A stretch of DNA of 64,000 nt from positions 62,001-126,000 of the forward strand of contig NZ_MPOB01000005.1 in assembly GCF_002148795.1 (NCBI RefSeq), written 5' to 3'. The position numbers and the translations under genes were made by a program. The DNA comes from Oceanibaculum nanhaiense (lineage in GTDB: Bacteria; Pseudomonadota; Alphaproteobacteria; Oceanibaculales; Oceanibaculaceae). The first letter of the stretch is position 1. Each line of letters begins with the position of its first letter. Below are positions 8,603 through 17,375 of the stretch, piece by piece. The notes beneath the pieces are model-generated. The model was not told the origin of the DNA, did no database searches, and saw only the letters and a program-made list of their open reading frames with translations.

Positions 8603-9643
8603 AACCGGCATCGGCTCCTCGTTCAGGATCGCCTCGATGCCCTTCAGCAGCTCGTCCGACAAGGTGACATCGGCACTGCCGATATTCTCGGCCAGCTGTT
8701 CGACGCTGGTCGATCCGATGATGTTCGAGGTCACGAAGGGCCGGCTGTTCACATAGGCCAGCGCCATGTGCGTCGGGCTGAGGCCATTTTCCTTCGCCAG
8801 CGCCACCAGCTTTTCGGTGATCGCCATCGGCTTTGGCGCGATGTAGCGGCCATAGCGCGAGAAATAGCGGTCCATGCGCGAGCCCTGCGGGATGGCACCC
8901 CCCAGATATTTGCCGCTGAGCGCGCCCATGGCGAGCGGCGAGAAGGCCAGCAGGCCGACATCCTCGCGGATCGCCATTTCCGACAGGCCGATCTCGAACG
9001 GGCGGAACAGCAGGCTGTAGGCGTTCTGGATGCTGGCGACGCGCGGCAGGCCCTTCTGCTCGGCGGCGCGCAGGAAGGCATGCATGCCCCAGGGCGTCTC
9101 GTTCGACAGGCCGACGGCACGCACCTTGCCGGCCTTCACGATCTCGGCCAGCGCCTCCAGCGTCTCCTCGATCGGGGTGGCGTCCGGCGAGTCCTTGTGG
9201 ACATAGCCGAACTGGCCCGAGCTGTTGGTCTGCCGGTCGGCCCAGTGCAGCTGGTAGAGATCGACATAATCGGTCTTCAGCCGGCGCAGCGAATCGTCGA
9301 TGGCCTGATGGATGTTCTTTCGATCCAGCTTCGCCTGGCCGCCCCTTATATGTTCGAAGCCCTTGCGGCTGGCGCCCACCACCTTGGTCGCCAGTACGAA
9401 CTTGTCGCGGTTCTTGCGTGCCGAGATCCAGTTACCGACGATTGCCTCGGTGGCGCCGTAGGTCTTGCCACTGGGCGGCACCGGATACATTTCAGCTGTG
9501 TCGATGAAGGTGACGCCATGATCCAGCGCATAGTCGAGCTGGGCGTGGCCTTCCGCCTCGGTATTCTGTTCGCCGAAGGTCATGGTACCGAGGCAGATGA
9601 CGCTGACATCGATGCCGGTGCGGCCAAGGCGGCGCTGTTCCAT
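8597..9643 (-). CDS. tas: Aldo/keto reductase, Tas-like
   Basis: 348 residues. It matches the Tas subgroup of NADP(H)-dependent aldo/keto reductases, with LGTMTFGEQNTEAEGHAQLDYA near the start and DTAEMYPVPP carrying the catalytic Asp and Tyr. Catalytic Lys sits in LATKVVG and His in LYQLHWADR; the C-terminal cofactor loop is IIGSTSVEQLAENI. E. coli Tas was found by suppression of a tyrosine/prephenate defect, and its true substrate is unclear. The chosen ATG has GAGGAG upstream (complement of about 9653-9658). The gene is monocistronic. Confidence 0.92.
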   Translation of the reverse strand: MEQRRLGRTGIDVSVICLGTMTFGEQNTEAEGHAQLDYALDHGVTFIDTAEMYPVPPSGKTYGATEAIVGNWISARKNRDKFVLATKVVGASRKGFEHIRGGQAKLDRKNIHQAIDDSLRRLKTDYVDLYQLHWADRQTNSSGQFGYVHKDSPDATPIEETLEALAEIVKAGKVRAVGLSNETPWGMHAFLRAAEQKGLPRVASIQNAYSLLFRPFEIGLSEMAIREDVGLLAFSPLAMGALSGKYLGGAIPQGSRMDRYFSRYGRYIAPKPMAITEKLVALAKENGLSPTHMALAYVNSRPFVTSNIIGSTSVEQLAENIGSADVTLSDELLKGIEAILNEEPMPVL

Positions 9644-9862
9644 GGCGGTTTGTCTCCTCAAGGGGTGATGGCTGGAGGCACCGCACGATGCGGCGGTGCG
9701 CTGGATCGATATCCGGTATAGCGGTGAAACGGCGGGTTGCAAGCGCCGAGAGTACCGAGGGCACCTTAAATCGGCCTTGTGCGGTCCTATATATATTGAA
9801 GCTGTGGAGCAATTCGCTTACATCAGATGCAGTTTGCGTCCACCGCATAGCAGAGGGAAGCG
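9644..9862. promoter_or_regulatory. Divergent promoter region, tas / Bax-inhibitor gene
   Basis: 219 bases without a gene. The only AT-rich patch is a TATATATATT run at 9788-9797, the likeliest -10 for the rightward gene, with TTAAAT at 9766-9771 a weak -35 at 16 bases. A GAGGGA ribosome site precedes the ATG at 9863. No terminator or strong dyad is seen. Confidence 0.35.
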
Positions 9863-10606
9863 ATGGATACTCAAAAGCAGTATATGAACCGGGCGGAAGC
9901 AGTTGCGGCGGATATCGATGCCGGCCTGCGCGCCCACATGCTCAAAGTTTACAACTACATGGCAAGCGGCCTTGCGCTGACTGGCATCGTTGCCTACGCC
10001 GTCGCGCAGATGGCCGTGGAGAGCTGGAGCCCGCTGGCGCTGACCGATTTCGGCATGACGATCTACGGGTCGCCGCTGAAATGGGTGGTGATGCTGGCGC
10101 CGCTGGCCTTCGTGTTCGGCCTGTCGATGGGCATCAACCGCATGTCCTACGCCACGGCGCAGATCGTGTTCTGGGCCTATGCGGCGATGATGGGCCTGTC
10201 GCTGTCCTCGATCCTGCTGGTCTTCACCGGCGAGAGCGTGGCCCGCGTGTTCTTCATCACCTCCGGCATGTTCGCCGCGACCAGCCTGTACGGCTACACC
10301 ACCAAGCGTGACCTGTCGCGCCTGGGGTCGTTCATGTTCATGGGGCTGATCGGCATCATCATCGCGTCTGTGGTGAACATCTTCGTCGGCTCCACGGCGT
10401 TGCAGTTTGCCATCTCGGTGATCGGCGTCATCGTGTTCACCGGCCTCACCGCCTGGGACACGCAGCGCATCAAGGAACTGTACACGCAGCTCGACGGCAG
10501 CGAGATCGCTGGCAAGAAGGCCCTGATGGGCGCGCTGTCGCTGTACCTGAACTTCATCAACATGTTCATCATGCTGATGCAGCTGTTCGGCACGCAGCGC
10601 AACTAA
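9863..10606 (+). CDS. Bax inhibitor-1 / YccA-YbhL family membrane protein
   Basis: 247 residues with seven predicted membrane helices after a soluble N-terminus. The closest known plan is E. coli YbhL: LRAHMLKVYNYMASGLALTG, then SLYGYTTKRDLSRLGSFMFM, and the C-terminal TAWDTQRIKELY with the paired acidic residues of the proposed pH-sensing calcium leak. YccA relatives modulate FtsH proteolysis, and BI-1 homologues such as YetJ leak calcium. The role here is inferred from the family. It is a single gene with its own terminator. Confidence 0.92.
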   Translation: MDTQKQYMNRAEAVAADIDAGLRAHMLKVYNYMASGLALTGIVAYAVAQMAVESWSPLALTDFGMTIYGSPLKWVVMLAPLAFVFGLSMGINRMSYATAQIVFWAYAAMMGLSLSSILLVFTGESVARVFFITSGMFAATSLYGYTTKRDLSRLGSFMFMGLIGIIIASVVNIFVGSTALQFAISVIGVIVFTGLTAWDTQRIKELYTQLDGSEIAGKKALMGALSLYLNFINMFIMLMQLFGTQRN

Positions 10607-10634
10607 GCTGCGCCGAATCTGCTGAAAGGGTTAC

Positions 10635-10674
10635 GAGGCCGTCCGGGATGTTCCCGGGCGGCCTCGGTTCTTTC
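10635..10674 (+). terminator. Intrinsic terminator after Bax-inhibitor gene
   Basis: A 14-bp near-perfect stem (10635-10648 with 10652-10665) with a 3-base loop, followed by TTCTTTC. It sits between two convergent genes, so it may act for both. Confidence 0.8.
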
Positions 10675-10957
10675 AGAGGGAATCGATGAAGCGGGCCAGT
10701 TTCAGGTCGCGTTCGCTGACCCCGCCTGCATCGTGCGTCATCAGCACGATCTCGACGCGGTTATAGACGTTCGACCATTCCGGGTGATGATCCAGCTTCT
10801 CGGCCATCAGGGCGACCCTTGTCATGAAGCCGAAAGCCTGATTGAAGTCGGTGAATTTGAAGCTGCGGGCGATTGCCGGTCGCTCCTCCACCCGCCGCCA
10901 GCCTGTCAGTTCCGCGAGTGCTGCGTCGATTTCCGTATCCGTCAGTTGCCGTACCAT
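10673..10957 (-). CDS. phhB: 4a-hydroxytetrahydrobiopterin dehydratase
   Basis: 94 residues, full length for pterin-4a-carbinolamine dehydratase. The signature [20 protein letters not shown] carries the active-site His pair and the Glu-Trp; [19 protein letters not shown] closes the domain. It dehydrates 4a-carbinolamine formed by aromatic amino acid hydroxylases and so recycles the pterin; some homologues are cofactor-independent regulators (DCoH-like). No phenylalanine hydroxylase gene is in the window. The start has GGAGGTC at good spacing and lies close to the divergent metallopeptidase gene. Confidence 0.93.
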   Translation of the reverse strand: MVRQLTDTEIDAALAELTGWRRVEERPAIARSFKFTDFNQAFGFMTRVALMAEKLDHHPEWSNVYNRVEIVLMTHDAGGVSERDLKLARFIDSL

Positions 10958-11049
10958 CCGAAAAGACCTCCATGGCTGCTTCCAAACTCCTGAAATTCCC
11001 TGTCGGCGTCACCTTGGCGGCCCAGCCCGGGCGCGCTATCGTCGATCAC

Positions 11050-11451
11050 ATGAAGACACCGATCCACACCACGGCGCCCAGCCTCGACGATATCGAGGAG
11101 ATGGCGCTGGCCGCACTGCAGGTCATCCCCGATCCGCTGCGCCAGCATGTCCGCGACGTGTTGCTGCGGATCGAGGATTTTCCCGACGAGGATACCGAAC
11201 TGGAGATGGGTGTGGAAACGCCCTTCGACCTGCTGGGGCTCTATCGCGGCGTGGCGATGACCAACCGCAGCCTGCTGGATGTGCCGCAGGATGTGGACAT
11301 GATCTTCCTCTACCGCCGGCCGATCCTGGATTACTGGTGCGAGACCGGCGAGGATCTGCAGGACATCGTGCGCCATGTGCTGATCCACGAGATCGGCCAT
11401 CATTTCGGCTATTCCGACGACGATATGGAAGCCATCGAGGAGCGGGGCTGA
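11050..11451 (+). CDS. HExxH metallopeptidase, zincin-like (DUF1025 type)
   Basis: 133 residues. The zinc motif HEIGH is at 113-117, followed by HFGYSDDDME; with LESPFDLLGLY-like and MIFLYRRPILDYW signatures it fits the small minigluzincin-type family found across Proteobacteria and Actinobacteria. Catalysis and substrate are unproven for the family. The frame opens at 10873; the ATG at 11050 gives the usual family length and N-terminus (SLDDIEEMA), while the ATG at 10972 would add 26 residues. Neither has a clear ribosome site, so the start is uncertain. Confidence 0.8.
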   Translation: MKTPIHTTAPSLDDIEEMALAALQVIPDPLRQHVRDVLLRIEDFPDEDTELEMGVETPFDLLGLYRGVAMTNRSLLDVPQDVDMIFLYRRPILDYWCETGEDLQDIVRHVLIHEIGHHFGYSDDDMEAIEERG

Positions 11452-11520
11452 CTCCGGTTCTCGGGGTTTTCTGGCAGGGCGTCCGTTTTCCTGCCATTGT
11501 TTGCCTCTATCTGATGAGGC

Positions 11521-12279
11521 ATGACGCGCTTGGCCCTTTCCCGCTCCTGCCACGGCCTGCTGCTGGTTCTGCTGGCTTTCTCGCTGCTGTTGCCGTCCCG
11601 CGCGGCGCGGGCGGAAATCCCCGTCGATCTGCAGCTCGTCCTCGCCATCGATGCCTCCTCCTCGGTCGATTACGACGAATTCAACCTGATGGCGAACGGG
11701 CTGGCGCATGCCTTCCGCGACGAGCGGGTGAAGCAGGCGATCACCAGCGGCGCGCTCGGCGCAATCGCCGTCAGCATCGTGCAATGGGCCAGCGCCGGCA
11801 CCAATGCCCAGCATGTCTCCGTGCCCTGGCAGCTGGTCGATAGTCCGGCAGCCGCGGAGGCGCTGGCCGACAAGCTGCAGATGATGCCGCGCGATGTGGA
11901 TGGCGGCGGCACTTCCATCGGCAATGCCATCCGCTATTCCCTGCAGCAGTTTCCGGCCGGTCCCTATCGCGGGCTGCGGCAGGTCATCGATGTCTCCGGG
12001 GACGGTATCGACAATGGCGTCGATCCGGTGCGTCCGGCGCGCGACGAGGCGGTCGCGCAGGGGGTGACGGTCAATGGCCTTGCCATCCTGAACGAGGAGA
12101 AGAACCTCGACAGGCATTATCAGGATTATGTCATCGGCGGACCGGGCGCCTTCGTGATCGAGGCTGCCGACTATGCCGATTTCTCCCGCGCCATCCTGCA
12201 GAAGCTGCTGCGCGAAATCAGCGACGTGCCGATGGCGCGCGCCCCGGACGGGGCCAGTCCTGTTCTGGCGATGCGCTAA
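11521..12279 (+). CDS. DUF1194 protein with von Willebrand A fold
   Basis: 252 residues with a signal peptide ending near RAARAE. The mature domain begins DLQLVLAIDASSSVDYDEF, a vWA start with the metal-binding DxSxS motif, and continues with MARGLAHAF-like and GGGTSIGNAI (the Thr of the MIDAS) then VIDVSGDGIDN. This is DUF1194, a periplasmic vWA-like family common in Alphaproteobacteria, presumably for protein contacts; no partner is known. GAGG immediately before the ATG supports the start. It overlaps the convergent DUF1045 gene by four bases. Confidence 0.88.
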   Translation: MTRLALSRSCHGLLLVLLAFSLLLPSRAARAEIPVDLQLVLAIDASSSVDYDEFNLMANGLAHAFRDERVKQAITSGALGAIAVSIVQWASAGTNAQHVSVPWQLVDSPAAAEALADKLQMMPRDVDGGGTSIGNAIRYSLQQFPAGPYRGLRQVIDVSGDGIDNGVDPVRPARDEAVAQGVTVNGLAILNEEKNLDRHYQDYVIGGPGAFVIEAADYADFSRAILQKLLREISDVPMARAPDGASPVLAMR

Positions 12280-12977
12280 ATCTTGCTGAGCGGGAAAGAG
12301 CGCGCCAGCACGAAGGGCGCGTCATGGCTTTCCTGCCGGAACAGCGCCACCGCCTCGACACGCAGCGGCTCGGCGGCGAAGCGCGCCACCATCGGCTCCA
12401 GCGCCTTGCGGAAGGCAGCGTGCTCCGCCTCGTCGGGCAGACGGCTGGTCAGCGTCATGTGGAAACGGAAGCAATCCATCACATAGGGGTAGCCCCAGCG
12501 CACCAGCATCTCTTCCTGCCGCTCGGTCAGTCCGGCGGCGCGGCGCTTCGCCAGTTCCGATTCGCTGGCGGGCGCGCGGAAGCGGTCCAGCGCGGTGACG
12601 CAGGCGGCGGCCAGCGTGTCGATCTCCGGCGAGGGGGTGGCGCACTGCAGGGCCAGGAATCCCGACAGATTCTTCAGCACCAGCGGCGGCGCGGTGAACG
12701 GGCGAAGCTGCGCGGCAAAACGCGTCAGGCTGCCGGTGAGCTGCTCCTCGGTGGCCTGCCTGTGCAGCCGGAAGGGCGGCTTCAGCGTGCCGTGGAAGCC
12801 GTAATGCCTGGCGGTGCGGGTCACTTCCTCCAGGCGTTCCGGGCTGATCTGCGACACGGCAGGCTGCTCCAGCGCCGTGCCGGTGACGGCGTCACGGCCC
12901 AGCCAGCGGCAACCGAAACGATACAGGTCGCTGCCTTCTGGCGGGCAGTAATACAGGGCGTAACGCGGATCGCTCAT
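12276..12977 (-). CDS. DUF1045 protein, 2H-phosphoesterase-like
   Basis: 233 residues. Two short motifs, HGTLKPPF near residue 61 and HMTLTSRL near residue 173, are the paired HxT/S signatures of 2H phosphoesterases. RYALYYCPPEGSDLYRFGCRWLGRD at the N-terminus is the DUF1045 start. The family usually sits in phosphonate (phn) operons and is thought to act on a cyclic phosphate intermediate. Here there are no phn genes; it overlaps the DMT transporter gene by four bases (ATGA), and mmsA lies upstream of that. Its role in this context is open. Confidence 0.88.
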   Translation of the reverse strand: MSDPRYALYYCPPEGSDLYRFGCRWLGRDAVTGTALEQPAVSQISPERLEEVTRTARHYGFHGTLKPPFRLHRQATEEQLTGSLTRFAAQLRPFTAPPLVLKNLSGFLALQCATPSPEIDTLAAACVTALDRFRAPASESELAKRRAAGLTERQEEMLVRWGYPYVMDCFRFHMTLTSRLPDEAEHAAFRKALEPMVARFAAEPLRVEAVALFRQESHDAPFVLARSFPLSKI

Positions 12978-13981
12978 GATGGCTGGGTCTTCAATCGATG
13001 GAATTGCGCCTGGGCGACGCCGGCCAGCACGACCAGCCCGCCGATGATCTGCCCGGTTGTCGGGATGGTGCCGATCAGCATCGAGATAAGCACGGCGAAG
13101 ATCGGCAGCAAGTTCATGTAGAGCGCCGCCACCGGCACGCCGACGATGCCGATGCCACTATGCCACAGGAAGGTGCCAAACAAGGTGGGCAGCAGCGCCA
13201 CATAGACCAGGCCGACGACGATGCCGATTGGCGGAAGTGCCTCGGGCATATGGGCGAGGCCGGCGAGGCTCAGCAGGGGGTAGAGCAGGATCATGCCGAT
13301 ACCAGCCGCCGTCATGGTGAAGCCGGTGATCTGCAGCTGCGAATAGCCGCCGAGCCAGCGCTGGGCGAACACCGAATAGCTGCTCCAGCAGATCATGCCG
13401 CAGACCAGCAGCGCTTCGCCCAGAATCGGGACGCGGTGATCCTGGCCTGGCCCTGCCGGCTCGCGGCTGAACACGGCGATCAGCCCGCCGGTGACGGCGA
13501 AACCCATGGCCAGCCACATGGCGCGGCCTGGCCGTGCGCCACTGATCGCCCAGTTCACCAGCGTCGCCACCACCGGCGAGCAGGTGGCGATGATCGCTGC
13601 CGAGATCGGCCCGGCGAAATAGATGCCGGCGGAATAGCACAGCGCGAAGCCCAGCACGCCGGGGATGCCCAGCAGGGCGATTCGCCCCAGCGGGAAGCGC
13701 GCCGGAACCCTGGCATTGGCTTCGCTATCCTTCGGCGGGGCTGGCCTGAAAGGCTGCGCGGTCGAGAGCGTCAGCCAGCACATCGCGACGGGAATCAGGA
13801 TCAGGTAGCGGAACAGCGCCACCGTCCAGACGTCCAGCGTGCCCAGCAGCACGTCCAGCACCGGAATGTGCGATCCCCACAGGATCGCCACCCCCAGCAG
13901 CAGCATGTTGGCGAACAGAACGCGGCCGAGCGGAAGATCCGCCCGGCCGCTGCCTGTCACCGTATTTGGTGCTTCGTTCAC
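12974..13981 (-). CDS. EamA-family (DMT) transporter
   Basis: 335 residues with ten hydrophobic helices and two EamA repeats (about 24-170 and 190-325). Typical features are ILWGSHIPV in the first helix, GISAAIIATCSPVVATLVNW-like in helix 4, and ALYMNLLPIFAVLISMLIG near the end. The family exports small metabolites; the substrate cannot be told. The start is a GTG with AGGG close upstream, 10 bases after mmsA, and the stop overlaps DUF1045 by four bases, so mmsA, this gene and DUF1045 are probably co-transcribed. Confidence 0.85.
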   Translation of the reverse strand: MNEAPNTVTGSGRADLPLGRVLFANMLLLGVAILWGSHIPVLDVLLGTLDVWTVALFRYLILIPVAMCWLTLSTAQPFRPAPPKDSEANARVPARFPLGRIALLGIPGVLGFALCYSAGIYFAGPISAAIIATCSPVVATLVNWAISGARPGRAMWLAMGFAVTGGLIAVFSREPAGPGQDHRVPILGEALLVCGMICWSSYSVFAQRWLGGYSQLQITGFTMTAAGIGMILLYPLLSLAGLAHMPEALPPIGIVVGLVYVALLPTLFGTFLWHSGIGIVGVPVAALYMNLLPIFAVLISMLIGTIPTTGQIIGGLVVLAGVAQAQFHRLKTQPS

Positions 13982-13991
13982 GTCCCTCGGA

Positions 13992-15491
13992 TCATTTCAT
14001 CGTCGGCATGATGAACTCGGCGCCGGAACGGATGCCGGTCGGCCAGCGCTGGGTGATCGCCTTCATGCGGGTGTAGAAACGCACGCCTTCCGGCCCGTGC
14101 ATGTGGTGATCGCCGAACAGCGAGCGCTTCCAGCCGCCGAAGGAATGGAAGGCCATCGGTACCGGGATCGGCACATTGATGCCGACCATGCCGACCTTGA
14201 TCTGGCTGGCGAATTCGCGCGCCGCATCGCCATCGCGGGTGAAGATCGCGGTGCCGTTGCCGAATTCATGGTCGTTGACCATCTTCACGGCGGTTTCGTA
14301 ATCCGGCGCACGGACCACGGAGAGCACCGGGCCGAAGATCTCTTCCTTGTAGATCGTCATGTCGGTGGTGACATTGTCGAACAGGCAGCCGCCCATGAAG
14401 AAGCCGTTCTCGTAACCCTGAAGCTTCATGTCGCGGCCATCGACCACCAGCTTCGCGCCTTCCTTCACGCCCTGATCGACATAACCGCGCACCTTCTCCA
14501 GATGCTGGCGGGTGACCAGCGGCCCCATCTCGACTTCCTTGTCCATGCCGGGGCCGACCTTCAGCGAACGCACCTTCGGCGTCAGCCGTTCGATCAGCGC
14601 ATCGCCCACCTTGTCGCCGATGGCGACAGCGACGGAGACGGCCATGCAGCGCTCGCCGGCGGAACCGTAGCCGGCGCCCATCAGCGCGTCGGTCGCCTGG
14701 TCGAGATCGGCGTCGGGCATGACGATCATGTGGTTCTTGGCACCACCCAGCGCCTGCACCCGCTTATTGTGCGCGGTGCCGGTGTGATAGACGTACTCGG
14801 CGATCGGGGTGGAGCCGACGAAGCTGACCGCCTCGATGCCCGGGTGGGTGAGGATCGCGTCCACCGCCTGCTTGTCGCCATGCAGGACACTGAACACGCC
14901 ATCCGGCAATCCGGCTTCCTTCAGCAGGTCGGCGAGAATCATGCCGACCGACGGATCGCGCTCCGACGGCTTCAGGATGAAGCAGTTGCCGCAGGCAATC
15001 GCGACGGGGAACATCCACATCGGCACCATGGCCGGGAAGTTGAAGGGAGTGATGCCGGCAACCACGCCCAGCGGCTGGCGGATGGTCCAGGCGTCGATGC
15101 CGCCGCCGACCTGCTCGGTATATTCGCCCTTCAGCAGCTGCGGAATGCCGCAGGCGAATTCCACGACCTCCAGCCCGCGCGTCACCTCGCCCTGCGCGTC
15201 CGGGAAGGTCTTGCCATGCTCCGCCGTGATCGCGGCGGCAAGCCGGTCCATGTTCTTCTCGATCAGTTCCTTGAACTTGAACATGACGCGCGCGCGGCGC
15301 AGCGGCGTGGCGGCGGCCCAGGCCGGAAAAGCCGCCTGCGCGCTTGCCACGACCTTGTCCACCTCGGCCTGGCTGGCCAGCGGCACGCGCGCCTGCACCT
15401 CGCCGGTCGCCGGGTTGAACACATCGCTGAAACGGCCGCTGGCGCCGTCCACCGGTGCGCCGTTCACATAATGCTGCAGCGTCTTGGTCAT
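13992..15491 (-). CDS. mmsA: Methylmalonate-semialdehyde dehydrogenase (CoA-acylating)
   Basis: 499 residues, the usual size. It begins [20 protein letters not shown] as MMSDHs do and has the cofactor region [18 protein letters not shown], the catalytic Cys in [10 protein letters not shown], and [13 protein letters not shown] near the C-terminus. It converts methylmalonate or malonate semialdehyde to propionyl- or acetyl-CoA with NAD+, in valine, pyrimidine and inositol breakdown. The frame is open to 15638 but the ATG at 15491 follows GGAGGA at good distance. An alcohol dehydrogenase is divergent upstream, and transport and DUF1045 genes follow. Confidence 0.93.
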   Translation of the reverse strand: MTKTLQHYVNGAPVDGASGRFSDVFNPATGEVQARVPLASQAEVDKVVASAQAAFPAWAAATPLRRARVMFKFKELIEKNMDRLAAAITAEHGKTFPDAQGEVTRGLEVVEFACGIPQLLKGEYTEQVGGGIDAWTIRQPLGVVAGITPFNFPAMVPMWMFPVAIACGNCFILKPSERDPSVGMILADLLKEAGLPDGVFSVLHGDKQAVDAILTHPGIEAVSFVGSTPIAEYVYHTGTAHNKRVQALGGAKNHMIVMPDADLDQATDALMGAGYGSAGERCMAVSVAVAIGDKVGDALIERLTPKVRSLKVGPGMDKEVEMGPLVTRQHLEKVRGYVDQGVKEGAKLVVDGRDMKLQGYENGFFMGGCLFDNVTTDMTIYKEEIFGPVLSVVRAPDYETAVKMVNDHEFGNGTAIFTRDGDAAREFASQIKVGMVGINVPIPVPMAFHSFGGWKRSLFGDHHMHGPEGVRFYTRMKAITQRWPTGIRSGAEFIMPTMK

Positions 15492-15681
15492 GGGGTTCCT
15501 CCGAGTTTTCGTCACGCCCGGATCGATCCGGGGATCGGCCGTGCGGCCTGCTTGATTGAAATGTCCGGGCTTGGTTATAGCGCCGCTTGGCGGTGGATAA
15601 CAACGGGCCGATAAGCTCCGTTTGGCTATCGGATACAAACCGCCTTATCCTGTGCAAAAGAGCGAACCGGGAGAGGACACC
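15492..15681. promoter_or_regulatory. mmsA / iron-ADH divergent intergenic region
   Basis: 190 bases holding two dyads. A 16-bp perfect palindrome, CCCGGATCGATCCGGG, is at 15517-15532, 25 bases from the mmsA start. CCGATA (15608-15613) and TATCGG (15627-15632) form a looser dyad nearer the ADH gene. The first dyad with its flanks resembles the REP-like element at 53 kb, so it may be a repeat remnant rather than an operator. No consensus promoter is convincing. Confidence 0.4.
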
Positions 15682-16842
15682 ATGATCGCGCAGATACTCA
15701 CACCCCGCATGATGCTGATCGGCGGCGATGCCGCGCAGGAGATCGCGCTGGTCCTGCACAAGCTGGGGGTACACCGGCCGCTGATCGTCACCGACCCGTT
15801 CATGCGCGATTCCGGCATGCTGAAGCATGTGACCGACCCGCTGGATTCCGCCGGCATCCGCTGGGATCTGTTCGCCGATACCGTGCCCGACCCGACGACC
15901 GATGTGGTGGAGGCGGGGCTCGGTCGGCTGCGCCTCGGAACCTTCGACAGCCTGATTGCCTTCGGCGGCGGCAGCCCGATGGACACCGCCAAGGCGATGA
16001 ACGCGCTGGCGGCGCTGGGTGGCAGGATGCGCGACCACAAGGTGCCGAAGGCTGCCGACAAATCGGCGGTGCCGCTGATCTGCATCCCGACCACGGCGGG
16101 CACCGGCTCGGAAGTGACGAAATTCTGCGTCATCACCGATACCGAAACCGACGAGAAGATGCTCATCATGGGGCTGGGGTGCCTGCCGACGGCGGCGCTG
16201 GTCGATTACAAGCTGACGATGAAGAAGCCGTTCCGGCTGACCGCCGATACCGGCATAGACAGCATCACCCATGCGGTCGAGGCCTATGTCTCGAAGAAGC
16301 GCAACCCGATGTCGGATGTCTATGCGCTGACCGCGATGCGGCGGCTCTATACCCATATCCGCACCGCCTGCTTCGAGCCGGAGAACGAGCAGGCGCGCGA
16401 GCAGATGATGCTGGGGGCAACCCAGGCCGGCATGGCCTTTTCCAACGCCTCGGTGGCGCTGGTGCATGGCATGAGTCGGCCGATCGGCGCCTTCTTCCAT
16501 GTGCCGCACGGCTTGTCCAACGCCATGCTGCTGCCCGCCGTCACCGAATTCTCCGCCGAGGCGGCGCTGGACCGCTACGCCGATTGCGCGCGGGCCATGG
16601 GGATCGCGCCGGAGGATGAGGGCAACCAGTCCGCCGTGAACCGCCTGATCGACGGGCTGCGCCGGCTGAATGACGATCTGAAGGTGCCGACGCCGAAGGC
16701 CTATGGCATCGACGAAGCGCGCTATATGGAACTGCTGGGCACGATGGCTAGCCAGGCGCTGGCCTCAGGCTCGCCGGGCAACAATCCGCGCGTGCCTGAC
16801 GAGGCCGAGATCATCGACCTCTACAAGCGGGTTTATGCCTAG
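15682..16842 (+). CDS. Iron-containing alcohol dehydrogenase
   Basis: 386 residues of the group III (Fe-ADH) family. The NAD loop FGGGSPMDTAKAMN is near residue 93; CIPTTAGTGSEVTKFCVI follows. The metal-binding stretch runs from DTGIDSITHAVEAYVS to HGMSRPIGAFFHVPHGLSNAMLLP, carrying the iron-ligand Asp and His residues. It oxidises or reduces a primary alcohol/aldehyde; divergent mmsA suggests a semialdehyde substrate, for example a 3-hydroxy acid, but that is inference. The ATG at 15682 has GGGAGAGG upstream. Its stop overlaps the next gene tail to tail within CTAG. Confidence 0.9.
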   Translation: MIAQILTPRMMLIGGDAAQEIALVLHKLGVHRPLIVTDPFMRDSGMLKHVTDPLDSAGIRWDLFADTVPDPTTDVVEAGLGRLRLGTFDSLIAFGGGSPMDTAKAMNALAALGGRMRDHKVPKAADKSAVPLICIPTTAGTGSEVTKFCVITDTETDEKMLIMGLGCLPTAALVDYKLTMKKPFRLTADTGIDSITHAVEAYVSKKRNPMSDVYALTAMRRLYTHIRTACFEPENEQAREQMMLGATQAGMAFSNASVALVHGMSRPIGAFFHVPHGLSNAMLLPAVTEFSAEAALDRYADCARAMGIAPEDEGNQSAVNRLIDGLRRLNDDLKVPTPKAYGIDEARYMELLGTMASQALASGSPGNNPRVPDEAEIIDLYKRVYA

Positions 16843-17174
16843 CTTTTAGTGGGGGGCAGGGCGGCTGGCGGTTCCGGATGGCCGTCCGGCGGGCCGGCGT
16901 TTTTCAGCGTCTCGGGCGACCAGAGGGTACTGTCATCCTGCCCGGATTCTGTGCTGCCTGTCCCGCTGTCGCTTTCGTCATCGATGGGCCAGCGTTGCAG
17001 CGCCAGTGCCCAGATCATCGCGATGTTCAGCACCGGCACGAAGCCGATCAGCACCCACCAGCCGGAATGGCCGATCCGGTCGAGGATGCGCACCGATGCC
17101 CAGATGGTGACGATGAACACCGCCAGCCCCAGCAGACCGGCGGGGACCAGCACGACTTCCATGCCGGCTATCAT
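16839..17174 (-). CDS. Small two-helix membrane protein, tandem paralogue B
   Basis: 111 residues: two hydrophobic segments (about 5-27 and 37-58), a basic turn RILDRIGHSGWW between them, then RWP and a long acidic/Pro-rich cytoplasmic-like tail. The stretch RILDRIG...FVP...LALQRWP lines up with RIYERTG...FVP...LAFMKWP of the upstream gene, so the pair arose by duplication. The start at 17174 overlaps the upstream stop by four bases (ATGA), which decides it over the ATG at 17204. Function is unknown; the pair is probably co-transcribed with neighbours of rlmN. Confidence 0.7.
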   Translation of the reverse strand: MIAGMEVVLVPAGLLGLAVFIVTIWASVRILDRIGHSGWWVLIGFVPVLNIAMIWALALQRWPIDDESDSGTGSTESGQDDSTLWSPETLKNAGPPDGHPEPPAALPPTKS

Positions 17175-17362
17175 GATCCGCTGATTTCCGGCTTGTTCGG
17201 CCATTTCATGAAGGCCAGCGGCAGCAATGTCAGCAGCCAGCCGATCCCGGGCACGAAGACCAGCAGCGCGAACAGCGGGTTCAGGCCGGTGCGCTCATAG
17301 ATGCGCCAGACTGGGTAAATCACCAGCAAGCCGAAGATCAGGTTCCAGCCGAACATGCCCAT
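17171..17362 (-). CDS. Small two-helix membrane protein, tandem paralogue A
   Basis: 63 residues with two hydrophobic segments (about 4-18 and 29-50) joined by WRIYERTGLNP and ending MKWPNKPEISGS. It is the shorter copy of the duplicated pair. It starts 13 bases after the rlmN stop with GAAGGA upstream, and its stop overlaps the next start, so rlmN and the two small genes look like one transcript. I do not recognise a characterised family; the fold looks like a DUF805-sized inner-membrane protein. Confidence 0.68.
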   Translation of the reverse strand: MGMFGWNLIFGLLVIYPVWRIYERTGLNPLFALLVFVPGIGWLLTLLPLAFMKWPNKPEISGS

Positions 17363-17375
17363 GCGCGATGTTCCT

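Noticed and set aside
13839-15614. 591-residue frame opposite mmsA
   Set aside because: His/Arg-rich shadow of mmsA without motifs.
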